A stretch of DNA of 64,000 bases from Rhodococcus maanshanensis NBRC 100610. Its GTDB lineage: Bacteria; Actinomycetota; Actinomycetes; Mycobacteriales; Mycobacteriaceae. The DNA lies in assembly GCF_001894865.1 (NCBI RefSeq), contig NZ_BCXA01000033.1, positions 1 through 64,000 of the forward strand. The letters run 5' to 3'. Every line of letters starts with the position of its first letter. Position 1 is the stretch's first letter. Positions 41,101 to 49,936 of this stretch are shown here, piece after piece. Under the pieces are notes generated by a model. It had not been told where the DNA came from, made no database searches, and saw nothing but the letters and a program-made list of their open reading frames with translations. The position numbers and the translations under genes are program-made.

Positions 41101-41487
41101 GAGCACCTGGTGGAGGACCAGACCGAGTTCCCCACCTTCTACACCAACTTCCCCACCTCGATGTCGCCGCTGACCCGGCCGCACCCCACCATCCCCGGCG
41201 TCGCCGCGAAGTGGGACCTGGTGGCCTGGGGCGTCGAACTCGGCACCGCCTACAGCGAGCTCACCGATCCGGTCGACCAGCGTCGGCGGCTCACCGAGCA
41301 GTCGCTGCTGGCGGCCGGCGGTGACGAGGAGGCGATGGAGCTGGACGAGGACTTCCTGCAGGCCCTCGAGCACGCGATGCCGCCGACCGGCGGGATCGGG
41401 ATGGGCGTGGACCGGATCGTCATGCTCATCACCGGCGGCAGCATCCGGGAATCACTGGCGTTCCCCCTGGCCAAGCCGCGACAGTGA
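38131..41487 (+). CDS. lysX: Lysyl-phosphatidylglycerol synthase/lysyl-tRNA synthetase fusion
   Basis: A 1118-residue two-part enzyme. Residues 30-235 contain about six or seven membrane helices (MprF-like). Residues 250-560 are the DUF2156 aminoacyl transferase that moves lysine from lysyl-tRNA to phosphatidylglycerol. After a linker, residues 660-770 are the OB-fold and 775-1115 the class II lysyl-tRNA synthetase core, with motif 2 [11 protein letters not shown] and motif 3 [11 protein letters not shown]. In M. tuberculosis LysX makes lysyl-PG and protects against cationic peptides. The fusion supplies its own charged tRNA. The stop overlaps the next start by GTGA. Confidence 0.96.
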   Translation: MTPTTTTETSLESAHPTPKRLGRPTTGRLREVPHIAGVVIGIYATLVFLWSISPVLRYLFRGPREYIDTYYFDAPDTSISWALVLALLAAALASRKRIAWWLLTIYLVLIAVANLAQAIADKDMNAALALVVHLAVIGVLIAARKEFYTRVRRGAGWKALGVLLLGLAIGTLVGWALVEVFPGTLPSDQRLLWSLNRVAGVVVLDNEQFDGRTHGFVNTLLGLFGALALLAAVITLFRSQRSNNALTGDDESALRGLLARSGADDSLGYFATRRDKAVIFAPSGKAAVTYRVELGVCLASGDPIGDEEAWPHAVDAWLDLASKYGWTPAVMGASELGATAYARAGLTVLQLGDEAILHTREFNLNGREMRQVRQAVNRVRKQGVTVRMRRHRDIPPEEMAQVIARADAWRDTETERGFSMALGRLGDVADGDCLLVEAIGETDPGAQDSAEGEVLGMLSLVPWGPTGVSLDLMRRNPKAPNGVVELMVTELATGADRFGVNKVSLNFAVFRSVFEEGARIGAGPVLRVWRSILVFFSKWWQLEALYRSNVKYQPDWAPRYLCFSDSRVLPKVGMASAVAEGFVTLPRFGRRDISKHTGTHVAVPQAVAASGLLHSDGSAPDDVATLATETVGPRRPEQVRVRMDKLDRMAADGIDPYPVAYPPTHTVAAAASSPEGTRVRIAGRLMRIRAYGGVAFAEVRDWSGDLQVLFDRTTVGDRLDEFTADFDLGDLIEVSGTIGRSRKGELSVLAAEWRMNGKCLHPLPDKWKGLSDPETRVRQRYLDLAINSEARDLLTARSVVVKSLRDSLTSRAFLEVETPILQQVHGGANAAPFLTHINAYNLDLYLRIAPELYLKRLCVAGMERVFEIGRVFRNEGVDFKHNPEFTILEAYEAHSDYERMMVLCRELIQAAAVAAHGREVILRPGPDGVPVEVDISGDWPVKTMHGAVAEKLGVEVTPETPIEELRRLCDENGIPHQSDWDAGAVAQEMYEHLVEDQTEFPTFYTNFPTSMSPLTRPHPTIPGVAAKWDLVAWGVELGTAYSELTDPVDQRRRLTEQSLLAAGGDEEAMELDEDFLQALEHAMPPTGGIGMGVDRIVMLITGGSIRESLAFPLAKPRQ

Positions 41488-42191
41488 CCGACACCGACAC
41501 CGCGCCCGACACCCAGCGGTGGGTCCGCCGGATCCTGATCGGACTGCTGGCGCTCGGGGCGGTGCTGTACTCGTCCTGGATGCTGGAGTGGGTGCTGCCG
41601 ACCGGCCTCGACCCGAGCCGGGCCTACGTCAGTGAACTCGCCGCGCTGGATCAGCCGTACGGCTTCCTCTTCCGCACCGGGGACCTGCTCACCGGCATAG
41701 TGCTCGCCACCGCGGCGGGGTTCGGCCTGGCGCTGCGGCCACGCCGGCTGCTGACCACGATCGGCTGGGTCGGCCTCGCGGTGTTCGCGGTCAGCACTTT
41801 CCTGGACTCCCGGATGCCGCTGGCCTGCTCCGCCCACGGCAGCAGCGAGTGCGCGAGCCGCGAGGAGGCCGGCCTGCTGCACGCCGTCCGGTCGCTCCAC
41901 GCCATCACCAGCTCGGCCGCCGCGACCGCCGCGGCCGTGTCGGTGTTCGCCTTCATCCTCGCCGCTTACCGCTACGGGTGGCCGCGGCCGCTGCGTTGGT
42001 ACGGGCTGGGCGTCGTCGGCCTCTACACGGTTGGCACCGTGTGGACCCTCTTCGCCGTCGACATGGACGGTCGGGGCGACGAGGTCTGGCTCCTCGGCTA
42101 CGCACAGCGACTGCAGCTGATCGCGGTCACCGGCTGGATCGTGTTCGCCGCACTGATCGCCGCGCAGGAAGGCCGACGGGGTTCCACGTGA
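41484..42191 (+). CDS. DUF998 membrane protein
   Basis: A 235-residue protein with six helices, of the DUF998 family ([27 protein letters not shown], then [23 protein letters not shown]). The family pattern has a conserved Ser-Glu-x2-A after helix 1 (VSELAA) and a Cys/Asp pair in the third loop. Function unknown. It overlaps lysX (GTGA) and the next gene (GTGA), so the three are translated together; a role with LysX in the envelope is possible. Confidence 0.88.
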   Translation: MTDTDTAPDTQRWVRRILIGLLALGAVLYSSWMLEWVLPTGLDPSRAYVSELAALDQPYGFLFRTGDLLTGIVLATAAGFGLALRPRRLLTTIGWVGLAVFAVSTFLDSRMPLACSAHGSSECASREEAGLLHAVRSLHAITSSAAATAAAVSVFAFILAAYRYGWPRPLRWYGLGVVGLYTVGTVWTLFAVDMDGRGDEVWLLGYAQRLQLIAVTGWIVFAALIAAQEGRRGST

Positions 42192-43006
42192 AACCACCGG
42201 GAACCTTCGTCGAGGTCGGCGGCAGATCCCTGCACATGCTGGTGGAGGGGTCCGGCCCGCCGGTGGTGCTCGTCGGCGGCCTCGCGGGCAACTGGTTCGA
42301 CTGGGACGCGGTCGCGGCCCTGCTCGCCCGGGCCTGCACGGTGGTGCGGTTCGACCGGCCCGGGTTCGGGCTCAGCCCCGCCTCCGACGAGCCGCCGACG
42401 GTCCGCGGGGAAGCCGACCGGATCGGTGCGGTGCTCGACGCGGTCGGGGTGCCCGCGCCCGTGACGGTGGTGGGCCACTCGATGGGCGGCTGGTACGCCG
42501 AGGGGTTCGCCCGGACGCACCCCGGCCGGGCCGCGGCCCTGGTGCTGCTGGACACCAGCATCCCCGCGCGCCACCCCGTCGCACTCCCCCGCCGGTGGCG
42601 GCTCGGCGTCTCGACCGGCCTCGCTCGAGGCGCCTCCGCGTGCGGGCTCCAGCGGCTGGCCGGTCCATGGGTGCGCCTGGCCACCCACGGCGCTCCCGAC
42701 GAGGCGGCGGTCGACTGGATCCGGCAGACCTTCACCGACCCCGACTACCTGCGATCGGCCCTGATCGAGAACGCGGCGTACCCGGACCTCGGCGTGGAGC
42801 TCGAGCAGCTCCGCCCCCTCGGCCCCCTGCCCCCGACCCTCGTGGTGGCGGCCGACTCCGGCCGGTCGCGCCGCTGGGTCCGCGCGCAGCGGCGGCTCGC
42901 CGACCGGCTCGGCGCCGGGTTCGAATCGCTGCGGCCCGCCCGGCACAACATGATGGCGGACCGTCCGGCCTCGGTCGCTGCCCTGATCGCCAGCATGACA
43001 GTCTGA
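42188..43006 (+). CDS. Alpha/beta hydrolase
   Basis: A 272-residue alpha/beta-fold hydrolase. The oxyanion/entry region is VVLVGGLAGNWFDWDAV, the nucleophile Ser is in VVGHSMGGWYAE, and the acid and His are likely in ADSGRSRRW and ARHNMMADRP. GTG 42188 overlaps the stop of the DUF998 gene. Substrate unknown; coupling to lysX and DUF998 hints at a lipid or envelope substrate. Confidence 0.9.
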   Translation: MKPPGTFVEVGGRSLHMLVEGSGPPVVLVGGLAGNWFDWDAVAALLARACTVVRFDRPGFGLSPASDEPPTVRGEADRIGAVLDAVGVPAPVTVVGHSMGGWYAEGFARTHPGRAAALVLLDTSIPARHPVALPRRWRLGVSTGLARGASACGLQRLAGPWVRLATHGAPDEAAVDWIRQTFTDPDYLRSALIENAAYPDLGVELEQLRPLGPLPPTLVVAADSGRSRRWVRAQRRLADRLGAGFESLRPARHNMMADRPASVAALIASMTV

Positions 43007-43010
43007 CCGG

Positions 43011-43625
43011 GTGCAACTGCTGCTGATCCGTCACGCGCTGCCCGAACGAATCCTCGCGGCCGAGTCCGCCGACGGTGCGGACCCGGGCCTCACCGCGGAG
43101 GGTCACGCGCAGGCCGGACGGCTCCCCGGCGCCCTCGACCCCTACCCGATCTCCGCGATCGTCAGCAGCCCGCAGCGACGCGCCCTCGAGACGGCGGCCC
43201 CGGTCGCGGCAGCCCGCGGACTGACCGTGGCCGCCGATGCCGGGCTCGCCGAGTACGACCACCGCCGAGCGCATTACGTGCCCATCCACGAGGCGAAGAC
43301 GATCGCCCCGGAGGCCTACGCCCGCATCCTGGCCGGGCACCTCCCCGACTTCGTCGACGAGCCGGAGTTCCGGTCCCGGGTCCACGAGGGCCTGGACCGG
43401 GTGATCGCCGGGGCCGCCCACGACGACACCGTGGCCGTGTTCGCGCACGGCGGCGTCATCAACGTGTACCTGCAGGGCCTGCTCGGCCTCGACCGGCCGC
43501 TCACCTTCCCGATCGACTATGCGTCGATCACCCGTGTCCTGGTGTCCCGCAACGGCAATGCGCGGGTGGCCTCGGTGAACGAGACCGGCCACGTGCGGGA
43601 CCTGCTGATCCGGCACCGCCCGTAG
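43011..43625 (+). CDS. Histidine phosphatase family protein
   Basis: A 204-residue phosphoglycerate-mutase-like phosphatase. The catalytic signature is LLLIRHALPER with the phospho-His, SSPQRRALETA carries the second Arg, and VAVFAHGGVINV the second His. The GTG start is 5 nt after the hydrolase stop, so it extends the lysX operon. Substrate unknown. Confidence 0.92.
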   Translation: MQLLLIRHALPERILAAESADGADPGLTAEGHAQAGRLPGALDPYPISAIVSSPQRRALETAAPVAAARGLTVAADAGLAEYDHRRAHYVPIHEAKTIAPEAYARILAGHLPDFVDEPEFRSRVHEGLDRVIAGAAHDDTVAVFAHGGVINVYLQGLLGLDRPLTFPIDYASITRVLVSRNGNARVASVNETGHVRDLLIRHRP

Positions 43626-43641
43626 CGACCGGATCCCGGAC

Positions 43642-43938
43642 TCAGACCTCGATCGGGGTCAGCGGGTGGATCTGCGGCGCACCCGCCAGGTGGGAACCGA
43701 ACGTGCCCAGCGCGGCCTGCAGGTGCGGCGTCGCCATGTGCGCCTGCAGTGCCTCCTGACCGGTCCACACCTCGACCGTGACGAAAGTGCCGGGGGCCGA
43801 AGACGATTCGTACAGCTCGTAGCCGAGGCAGCCGTCCTCACCACGACTGGCGGCGGCGAGGGTGGACAGGCCGTCCCGCACGATCCGCTCCGAACCGGGC
43901 TTTGCGGCGATGGTGGCCACCACCTTCAGATCCGACAT
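43642..43938 (-). CDS. Antibiotic biosynthesis monooxygenase (ABM) domain protein
   Basis: A 98-residue ferredoxin-like dimeric protein. The pattern is MSDLKVVATIAAKPGSERIV, then DGCLGYELYES, FVTVEVWTGQEALQAHMATPH, typical of ABM proteins such as YgiN or heme-degrading relatives. No cofactor is needed in the quinol-type members. ATG 43938 follows GAGGGAG. It converges on the histidine phosphatase gene. Confidence 0.9.
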   Translation of the reverse strand: MSDLKVVATIAAKPGSERIVRDGLSTLAAASRGEDGCLGYELYESSSAPGTFVTVEVWTGQEALQAHMATPHLQAALGTFGSHLAGAPQIHPLTPIEV

Positions 43939-44028
43939 CGACTCCCTCTCCCTCACGGCCACCCCGTGCGGCCCTTTCCGGTCACGCTACTTGCCCTCGG
44001 GCGCCCTCGTCGGGCTTATCCGAACCCC

Positions 44029-44061
44029 AAACTGGACGCTTGTACGTAAAAACTGGACGCT
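44029..44061. repeat. Direct repeat pair in a divergent intergenic region
   Basis: AAACTGGACGCT occurs at 44029-44040 and 44050-44061, exactly 21 bp apart, each followed within 2-3 nt by GTAC. It lies in the 297-bp gap (43939-44235) between the ABM gene and the esterase gene. I see nothing else in that gap. Two binding sites on one face of the helix are a reasonable reading. Confidence 0.5.
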
Positions 44062-44235
44062 CAGTACAGAAGCCGTCGGATTTCTCGTGCGGTGCGCCCG
44101 GTGGCAGGGCGGGCGATCCGCCCTAATGTCCTTGAAATGTCAGTGACCGCCATCACATTTTGACCGCGCAGGCGGCGTCAACGCCGCGCGCACCGATGAC
44201 GATCGCGTTCCCTGCGAAGCCCCAAGGATGTCAAC

Positions 44236-45321
44236 GTGACCAGCAGTGAAGTTGTGGAATTTGCCAGTGCCGGCGACCGCGAGTTCGGTCCGGTGCAGGC
44301 CCGGTTCGTCGACGGCGCCGTCGCGCCGCAGCCGGGACACCTCCCGACCACGGTTGATCGCCAGGAGATCCACGGCACCAGCATGCAGTCGCGCATGCTG
44401 GCCCACGCGCTGCGAATGACGGTCCGCCCGGTCATCTCGATGTGGGCGAAGGCGTCGACGCTGCCCTGGCCGATGAAGTTCCTCGACGACATCAGCGCCG
44501 TGATGCATCCCCCGATCGAGGGCACCCGCAGCCACACGATCCTGCTCGACAACTGCAGCGCACAGTGGGTCAAGGCGGACGGCGCCGAGAGCGATCGCGT
44601 CGTCCTCTACCTACACGGCGGCGGATTCATGTTCTGCGGGATCGGCACCCACCAGCGCCTGGTCTCGCGGATCTCGGCCGCCGCACAGGCGCCGGTCCTG
44701 ATGGTCGACTACCGGATGCTCCCGGCGCACAGCATCGGCGACGCGATCGAGGACGGGGTCAACGGCTACCGCTGGCTGCTGGCCAAGGGCTACCGGCCCG
44801 ATCAGATCGTCATCGCGGGCGACTCGGCGGGCGGCTACCTGTCCTTCATGATCCCGCTGGCCCTCCGCGAGCAGGGCCTGCCCGGTCCGGCAGGCATCGT
44901 GGCGCTCTCGCCCCTCACCGAGATGGATCCGGCCCGCAAGACCGAGCACCGCAACGCAGGCCGCGACGCCATGCTCCCGAGCCATGCGCTCGGCGAGCTC
45001 GCCCGCATCTCCGGCCGCACCGACAGCCGGTCGGGGTCGGTCCGCGACCTGCTGCGGATGTGCCCGGTCGACAGCGACCTGCGGGGCCTGCCGCCGGTGC
45101 TGATCCAGGTCGGGTCGCACGAGCTGCTGCTGCCGGATTCGGAGCTGATGGCCGACCGGCTCGCCGAGGCGGGCGTGCCCTGCGAGCTCCAGGTGTGGCG
45201 CAAGCAGGTGCACGTATTCCAGGCGGCCGCCGACGTGGTGCCGGAGGCACAGCGCGCGATCGACGAGATCGCCTACTTCATCAGGTCGGCGACGCGGGAA
45301 CCGCTGAGCCTGGTCCGCTAG
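44236..45321 (+). CDS. Hormone-sensitive-lipase family esterase
   Basis: A 361-residue alpha/beta hydrolase of the Lip/HSL family. The oxyanion motif is YLHGGGFMFCG, the nucleophile motif IAGDSAGGYLSF, and the acid/His regions VGSHELLLPDSE and KQVHVFQ. It acts on short to medium acyl esters. An N-terminal segment of about 95 residues precedes the hydrolase domain. GTG 44236 follows AAGGAT. Its TAG stop lies in the palindrome CTAG shared with the convergent regulator, which may control it. Confidence 0.9.
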   Translation: MTSSEVVEFASAGDREFGPVQARFVDGAVAPQPGHLPTTVDRQEIHGTSMQSRMLAHALRMTVRPVISMWAKASTLPWPMKFLDDISAVMHPPIEGTRSHTILLDNCSAQWVKADGAESDRVVLYLHGGGFMFCGIGTHQRLVSRISAAAQAPVLMVDYRMLPAHSIGDAIEDGVNGYRWLLAKGYRPDQIVIAGDSAGGYLSFMIPLALREQGLPGPAGIVALSPLTEMDPARKTEHRNAGRDAMLPSHALGELARISGRTDSRSGSVRDLLRMCPVDSDLRGLPPVLIQVGSHELLLPDSELMADRLAEAGVPCELQVWRKQVHVFQAAADVVPEAQRAIDEIAYFIRSATREPLSLVR

Positions 45322-46607
45322 CCGCCGGTGCTCGGGGCGGCCGAATCCGGTGCCGCCTCGAGCACGGCCGCGCCGAGCCAGTGACACAGCGCCAGCGCGA
45401 TCTCCAGGTCGAGACGGCCGTCTCTGAGCTTGTGCCCGAGCTGATCCTCGGCCTTGCGGAGCCGGTACACCACCGAGTTCTTGTGCATTGTCAGCTGTTC
45501 CGCGGTCGCGGTGTAGCTGGCACCGTTGGCCAGGAACACGCGGATCGTCTCGCGCAGCCGCTCGCTCGCGGCATCGTCCACGGCCAACGATCCGAGGATG
45601 TCGCGCACCCATCTCACGGTGGCCGGCATGTCCGCGCACATCAGCGCGATCGCGCCGACCTCCGTGCTGGAGACGACGAGCGGACCGTGACGCGCCGAGT
45701 TCTTCGCCACCAGCTGCGCCGACATCGCCTGCTCGTGGGTGCGCCGGAACCCGGCCACCCCCTCGGCAGGCACCCCGAACGCGATCGTGACCGGGCGCTC
45801 CCAGCCGGCCACGATCGGCTCGATCGCCGAGAGGTCGACCGACGCCGCGACGGACAACCAGGCCCACGCCTCGTTGTCGGCGCGCGGCAGGACCAGTGGC
45901 GGCCCTGCGCAGCCGAGCCCTTTCGCGAGGGCGCCGACCGAACGCTCGAGGAAGCCCGTCTCGTCGTCACCGGATCCGGCGTGCTCGGTCGACAGCACCA
46001 TGCCCAGATGGCGCTGGGACAGCCGGTATCCGAGGGTCAGTTCGGCGGCGGGCAGGTCCGTGACCCGGCCCGTCAGGAGCGTTCCGATGCAGGCTTCCCG
46101 CGAGACGCTGCTGCGACGCAGCCACTGTTCACGCTCGACCTCGTAGGCGGCCGCCAGCTGGTGCGCCACCCGGTCGCCGTAACCGGCGGTGTCGGTCATG
46201 ATCAGCACCGCCGCCTGCGCGACCACCGCGGCATCGTCGGTGAGCAGTTCCATCTGCTCGAGGCACCACCGCATCACGGTGTCGGTGGACAGGCGGTTGG
46301 CCCGCTCCATCGCAGCGGGCGAGACCCCGCGTTGCGCGAGTCGCCGCACGTGCTCGAACGCCGCAGCCGGTGCATCCGTTCGCCCCGCCTCGATCCGGTG
46401 CTGCAGGATCTGGCGGATCGACGCCAGCGACTCCACCGTGGCGGCGGCCTGCATGGTGGCGATCAGCGGATCCCGGGCCTCCTCCATCTCCGAGGTCAGC
46501 CGGTCGATCACCCGCGCCGCGAGTTCCTCGCTCTGCGTCTCCATCGCCGACGCGAGCGCGACAACGAGCTCCCGCGCACCCAAGGCCGCTTCACTTGACG
46601 ATCGCAT
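45318..46607 (-). CDS. PucR-type helix-turn-helix regulator
   Basis: A 429-residue regulator. Residues 1-180 are a helical sensing region (RsbT co-antagonist/RsbRD-like), the middle 190-340 a GGDEF-like CdaR region without active-site motif, and residues 365-420 the PucR C-terminal helix-turn-helix (VFLANGASYTATAEQLTMHKNSVVYRLRKAEDQLG). Nocardia and mycobacteria have many such regulators, often next to lipid or steroid enzymes. The target may be the convergent esterase (inference from position only). Confidence 0.88.
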   Translation of the reverse strand: MRSSSEAALGARELVVALASAMETQSEELAARVIDRLTSEMEEARDPLIATMQAAATVESLASIRQILQHRIEAGRTDAPAAAFEHVRRLAQRGVSPAAMERANRLSTDTVMRWCLEQMELLTDDAAVVAQAAVLIMTDTAGYGDRVAHQLAAAYEVEREQWLRRSSVSREACIGTLLTGRVTDLPAAELTLGYRLSQRHLGMVLSTEHAGSGDDETGFLERSVGALAKGLGCAGPPLVLPRADNEAWAWLSVAASVDLSAIEPIVAGWERPVTIAFGVPAEGVAGFRRTHEQAMSAQLVAKNSARHGPLVVSSTEVGAIALMCADMPATVRWVRDILGSLAVDDAASERLRETIRVFLANGASYTATAEQLTMHKNSVVYRLRKAEDQLGHKLRDGRLDLEIALALCHWLGAAVLEAAPDSAAPSTGG

Positions 46608-46779
46608 GCCGCTGCTCCCTCACGCCCGACCGGCTGTCCGCCGGTCGCAGGCATTGTGCCGGACCCTGCTCTCCTTGACCAGAGAAACCGGTGAGTCCGG
46701 CGCCGGGGCCGGTCGATCACGCGATGAAGCGGGTTCATCGCGGGATCGGAGGCGGTGACGGGGAGCAACCCCTCGGGGA

Positions 46780-47700
46780 TCAGGCGCGGTCGCGCAGCCA
46801 GCCGGCCAGCCAGGAGGTCGGGGTGTTCCCGGCGGCGTCGACCGCGTAGCCCTGGTAATCCTGGTGGGCGCCGGACCCGTAGAACCGCTCGAGCTGCTTA
46901 CGGCGGCCCTTGTTCGCCTCGTCGGTGAGCTGGTTCTGCAGGGTCGGGATGCCGCCCGCGCCGAGCAGGTCGTTCCAGATCATCGTCGCCTCGTCGCCGT
47001 AGCGCGGCGAATCCGAGGAGCCGGGATCCGAGTTCTGCGCGAGGAATCCGGCCAGCCTGGTGACGAAGTCGGTGCGCTCGGTCGCGCAGTACAGGTCCCC
47101 TGGTGCGCAGAAGGTCACCGTGCGATCGCTGAGCCAGCCGAAACCGCCGATTCGCGGGCCGCCCGAGCCGATGCCCGGCACGGCCGGGCCGATCAGCACA
47201 TCGCTGTCCGCGCGGCGCGGGTCGGACAGCAGCCCGACGGCCGCCACCCTCTCGGGCCGGATGGTGCTGGTGCCGGTGCCGATCTCCGCGGCCAGATCGC
47301 CTGCCGCGTCCGCACCCTGGCTGTAGCCGATGATGCCGAAACGTGTGTTGGCGCAGTCCCGTTGCATCGCTTCGAGCATGCCCCGCGCGTTATCGGTGGC
47401 CTGCTTCTTCGACGCCCCGTACACCTCGGCCTCCCACGGGAACGCGGTCGCCGCATAGGTGACGTAGTCGGCCCGGATCTTCGACGCGGGAAGCGCATTC
47501 GTCACGGCGGCGAGCATGCCGGGGCCGGGACGCTTGTCCGGCTGCGTTGACGTCTCCCAGGTACCCGGGACGGCCACCACGTACATACTCGGGCAATTGC
47601 CTGCCGCCGGAGCGGCCTGGGCGGCCGTACCGGAGAGCACCGTCCCCACGGTGGCAGCAGCAAACGCGGACAGCACTGCGATGGACTTCTTCAGGCGCAT
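46780..47700 (-). CDS. Secreted cutinase family protein
   Basis: A 306-residue secreted serine esterase. ATG 47700 follows GAGGGGG. The signal peptide is at residues 1-30 (IAVLSAFAAATVGTVLSG, cleavage near AQAAP). The nucleophile lies in FGIIGYSQGADAAGD, the Asp in APGDLYC and the His in YGSGAHQDY. The two Cys pairs (NCPS with RDCAN, and FCAPGDLYC) are those of cutinase-like proteins. Mycobacterial relatives hydrolyse lipids, polyesters or phospholipids, and some act on mycolate esters. It is larger than fungal cutinases by about 100 residues. Confidence 0.92.
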   Translation of the reverse strand: MRLKKSIAVLSAFAAATVGTVLSGTAAQAAPAAGNCPSMYVVAVPGTWETSTQPDKRPGPGMLAAVTNALPASKIRADYVTYAATAFPWEAEVYGASKKQATDNARGMLEAMQRDCANTRFGIIGYSQGADAAGDLAAEIGTGTSTIRPERVAAVGLLSDPRRADSDVLIGPAVPGIGSGGPRIGGFGWLSDRTVTFCAPGDLYCATERTDFVTRLAGFLAQNSDPGSSDSPRYGDEATMIWNDLLGAGGIPTLQNQLTDEANKGRRKQLERFYGSGAHQDYQGYAVDAAGNTPTSWLAGWLRDRA

Positions 47701-47893
47701 TGTGCGAGCCCCCTCTTTCCTTCCGATTCCCGGCCTGGCCAGCACATGCTGCCATCGGGAGGTATCAAAAAGATGCACAGACGATTAACGAGACGCTACC
47801 GCAACCACCGGTGATCTCGCGCGCCGATCCCACCCTCTGCGACGCCTCCGGGGCGGCCGCGGGCGAGAGCCCGCCTGCGGGCAGAATCGAACC

Positions 47894-48076
47894 ATGGTCG
47901 ACACACCCGTGATCCTGACGATCGTCTCCGTCTGCGTCGGGTTCATCCTGTTCGTGACCGCCGCCAGCGGTGCCCGCGGACGCTGGCGGCGCGGCGTGGT
48001 GATCGCCCTCTTCGCGGCCGCGATCTGCTGCCTGACGGTCGTTCCGCTGACCGTCGCGCTCACCGCAGGGGTGTAG
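47894..48076 (+). CDS. Small membrane protein, 60 residues
   Basis: A small protein with two helices (VILTIVSVCVGFILFVTAA and VVIALFAAAICCLTVVPLTVAL) separated by a basic loop GARGRWRRG. A CAGAAT box ends 6 nt before the ATG and could drive a leaderless transcript. Function unknown; no known family. Confidence 0.6.
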   Translation: MVDTPVILTIVSVCVGFILFVTAASGARGRWRRGVVIALFAAAICCLTVVPLTVALTAGV

Positions 48077-48134
48077 CGAGCGCGGGTGCGCCGCCGGCCG
48101 TGAGCCGACGACGCACCCGGGCACTCGGCCTCGA

Positions 48135-49847
48135 TCAGGAGCCGAAGATGCTCTCCAGGCTGCCGAGTCCGCCGCCGTTCCCCGGACCGGTTGCGCCGGG
48201 CACCGTCAGCGTCTGCGGAGCCGAGGCGGAACTGGTGAACCCGGCGTCACCGGTGAACTCCGCCGTGACGTTGTAGGTGCCGGAGTTGTGGAACGTGGTG
48301 GGCAGCGTCGCCACCCCGTCGACCACGTCGACCGGACCACCGATCAGCGAGGTGCCGATCTTGAACTGCACCTTGCCCTTGGCGTTGGCCGGGTCGACCG
48401 TCGCCCTCAGCGTCACCGGGACGTTCTTCTCCACGGTGCCGGGTGCCGCGAGGGTGGTGGTGGTCTCCACGTCCGCGGGCGCGGGCGTGGTGACGCTCAC
48501 CGGGAAGGCGAGCGAGGTCGACGGCGCGAAACCCTGTGCACCGCTGAACTTCGCGACCACCCGATGGGTGCCCGTCGTGGTGAAGGTGTACGGGGCGACG
48601 GCGATGCCGTCGGTGCCGACCATGCCGGTCACCGGGGCCCCACCGTCGACGATGAAGTTCACCGTTCCGCCGGTGCCGGCGGGGGTGACCCGCGCCGTGA
48701 GGTTCACGTCCTGGCCGACCTTGGCGTCGGCCGGGGCCTCCACCGTGGTGGTGGTCACCGTGTCCGGCGGCGCGTCGGTGGTGACCTTGACGATCTTGGC
48801 CGCGGAGGTGGATCCCACGAATCCGGGTGCGCCGGAGTAGACCGCGGTGATCGAGTGGTCGCCGTCGGCGGTGAACGTCGTCGTGAGGGCCGCGCTGCCG
48901 CCTGCCACCGCGATCGGGTCGTCGAGCGTGGCGTCACCGTCCTTGAACTGCACCGTGCCCCCGTTTGCCGCGGGAGCGACGTTGGCGGTCAGGGTGACCG
49001 GGGTGCCGTTCTTGGCGGTGCCAGGGCCGGCGAGCGTGGTGGTGGTGGCCTTGTCCGCCTCGGTGATGCTGGTCGTCGCCAGCGGGCCCGCACCCCCGTT
49101 GAGGGGCGCGGTCTCGCTGTCACGCGGGGTGCACTGGGTCGGGGCCCATGCGGTGATGATCAGCGTCGCCTTCGGCAGGAACGTCAGGAAGTTCTTGTCG
49201 TTGGCCCACTTCCCCGCGTCACCGCCGGTGCGCAGCTTGATCTGGACGTTGCCAGAGGCCCCGGCCCGCAGTCGAGCCTTGACCTTGGGCAGCTGGAAGG
49301 TGGTGTTCGCGCCGCTCGCCGCGGGTGCGACGATGCCGCCCTCGGAGTTCTTGCTGGAGTTGGGACCGTTACCGATGACGGCGTTGTTGCCCGAGAGACG
49401 AATGATCGTCCCGTTGGGGTCGACAGTGCCGTTCTCGTTGACCCGCAAGACATTAGGTGCGACACCACTGAGTCCGGAACTGGTTCCCGGGACGATGTCC
49501 GCACCGAGGAACTCCGCGTTCTGCGGCACGTCGACGTCGATCTTGATCCGCGAGACGTTCTGCACGCTCGCCCCCGACACCGAGTTGGGGTAGGTGATCG
49601 GCGGGGGCGCGATGGTGACCTCGTACTCCTGACCGGCATCCACCGTCGTGGGGGCGTCGATCGTCACCGACGACGGCTGCGCCTGCACGGTCGGTCCGGC
49701 GACGGCCGACGGGGTCGCGAGGCAGGCGGCCGTGAAGTTGGTGGTGATCGGGGCGGCCTGGGCGGGCATGCCACCGAACACGGTGATCCCGACGACGGCC
49801 GCCGCGGTGATCGGGGTCGCTATCCGCCGAATTCTTCTGTTCTGCAT
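48135..49847 (-). CDS. Secreted Ig-like repeat protein 1
   Basis: A 570-residue secreted protein. ATG 49847 follows AGGAG. The signal peptide is at residues 1-31 (ITAAAVVGITVFGGMPAQA). Residues 32-270 are a beta-rich domain of unknown family (DAPTTVDAGQEYEVTIAPPP, a start like that of adhesin or dehydratase-like domains). Three bacterial Ig-like repeats of about 90 residues follow, each with TTTTL/V, GTVQFKDG or KVQFKIG, and a YSG/FTGxxGF turn. The tail is Gly-rich and ends LGSLESIFGS. It is probably cell-envelope-bound or released. It lies 89 bp after the next, related gene in the same direction. Confidence 0.85.
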   Translation of the reverse strand: MQNRRIRRIATPITAAAVVGITVFGGMPAQAAPITTNFTAACLATPSAVAGPTVQAQPSSVTIDAPTTVDAGQEYEVTIAPPPITYPNSVSGASVQNVSRIKIDVDVPQNAEFLGADIVPGTSSGLSGVAPNVLRVNENGTVDPNGTIIRLSGNNAVIGNGPNSSKNSEGGIVAPAASGANTTFQLPKVKARLRAGASGNVQIKLRTGGDAGKWANDKNFLTFLPKATLIITAWAPTQCTPRDSETAPLNGGAGPLATTSITEADKATTTTLAGPGTAKNGTPVTLTANVAPAANGGTVQFKDGDATLDDPIAVAGGSAALTTTFTADGDHSITAVYSGAPGFVGSTSAAKIVKVTTDAPPDTVTTTTVEAPADAKVGQDVNLTARVTPAGTGGTVNFIVDGGAPVTGMVGTDGIAVAPYTFTTTGTHRVVAKFSGAQGFAPSTSLAFPVSVTTPAPADVETTTTLAAPGTVEKNVPVTLRATVDPANAKGKVQFKIGTSLIGGPVDVVDGVATLPTTFHNSGTYNVTAEFTGDAGFTSSASAPQTLTVPGATGPGNGGGLGSLESIFGS

Positions 49848-49936
49848 GAATTCTCCTGAGATAGGGAAAGTCTGGATCCCACCCGGGCCCTGGGCGTGCA
49901 CGCGTCACGCCCAGGGCCGGTGGTGGGGTGGGTCGG

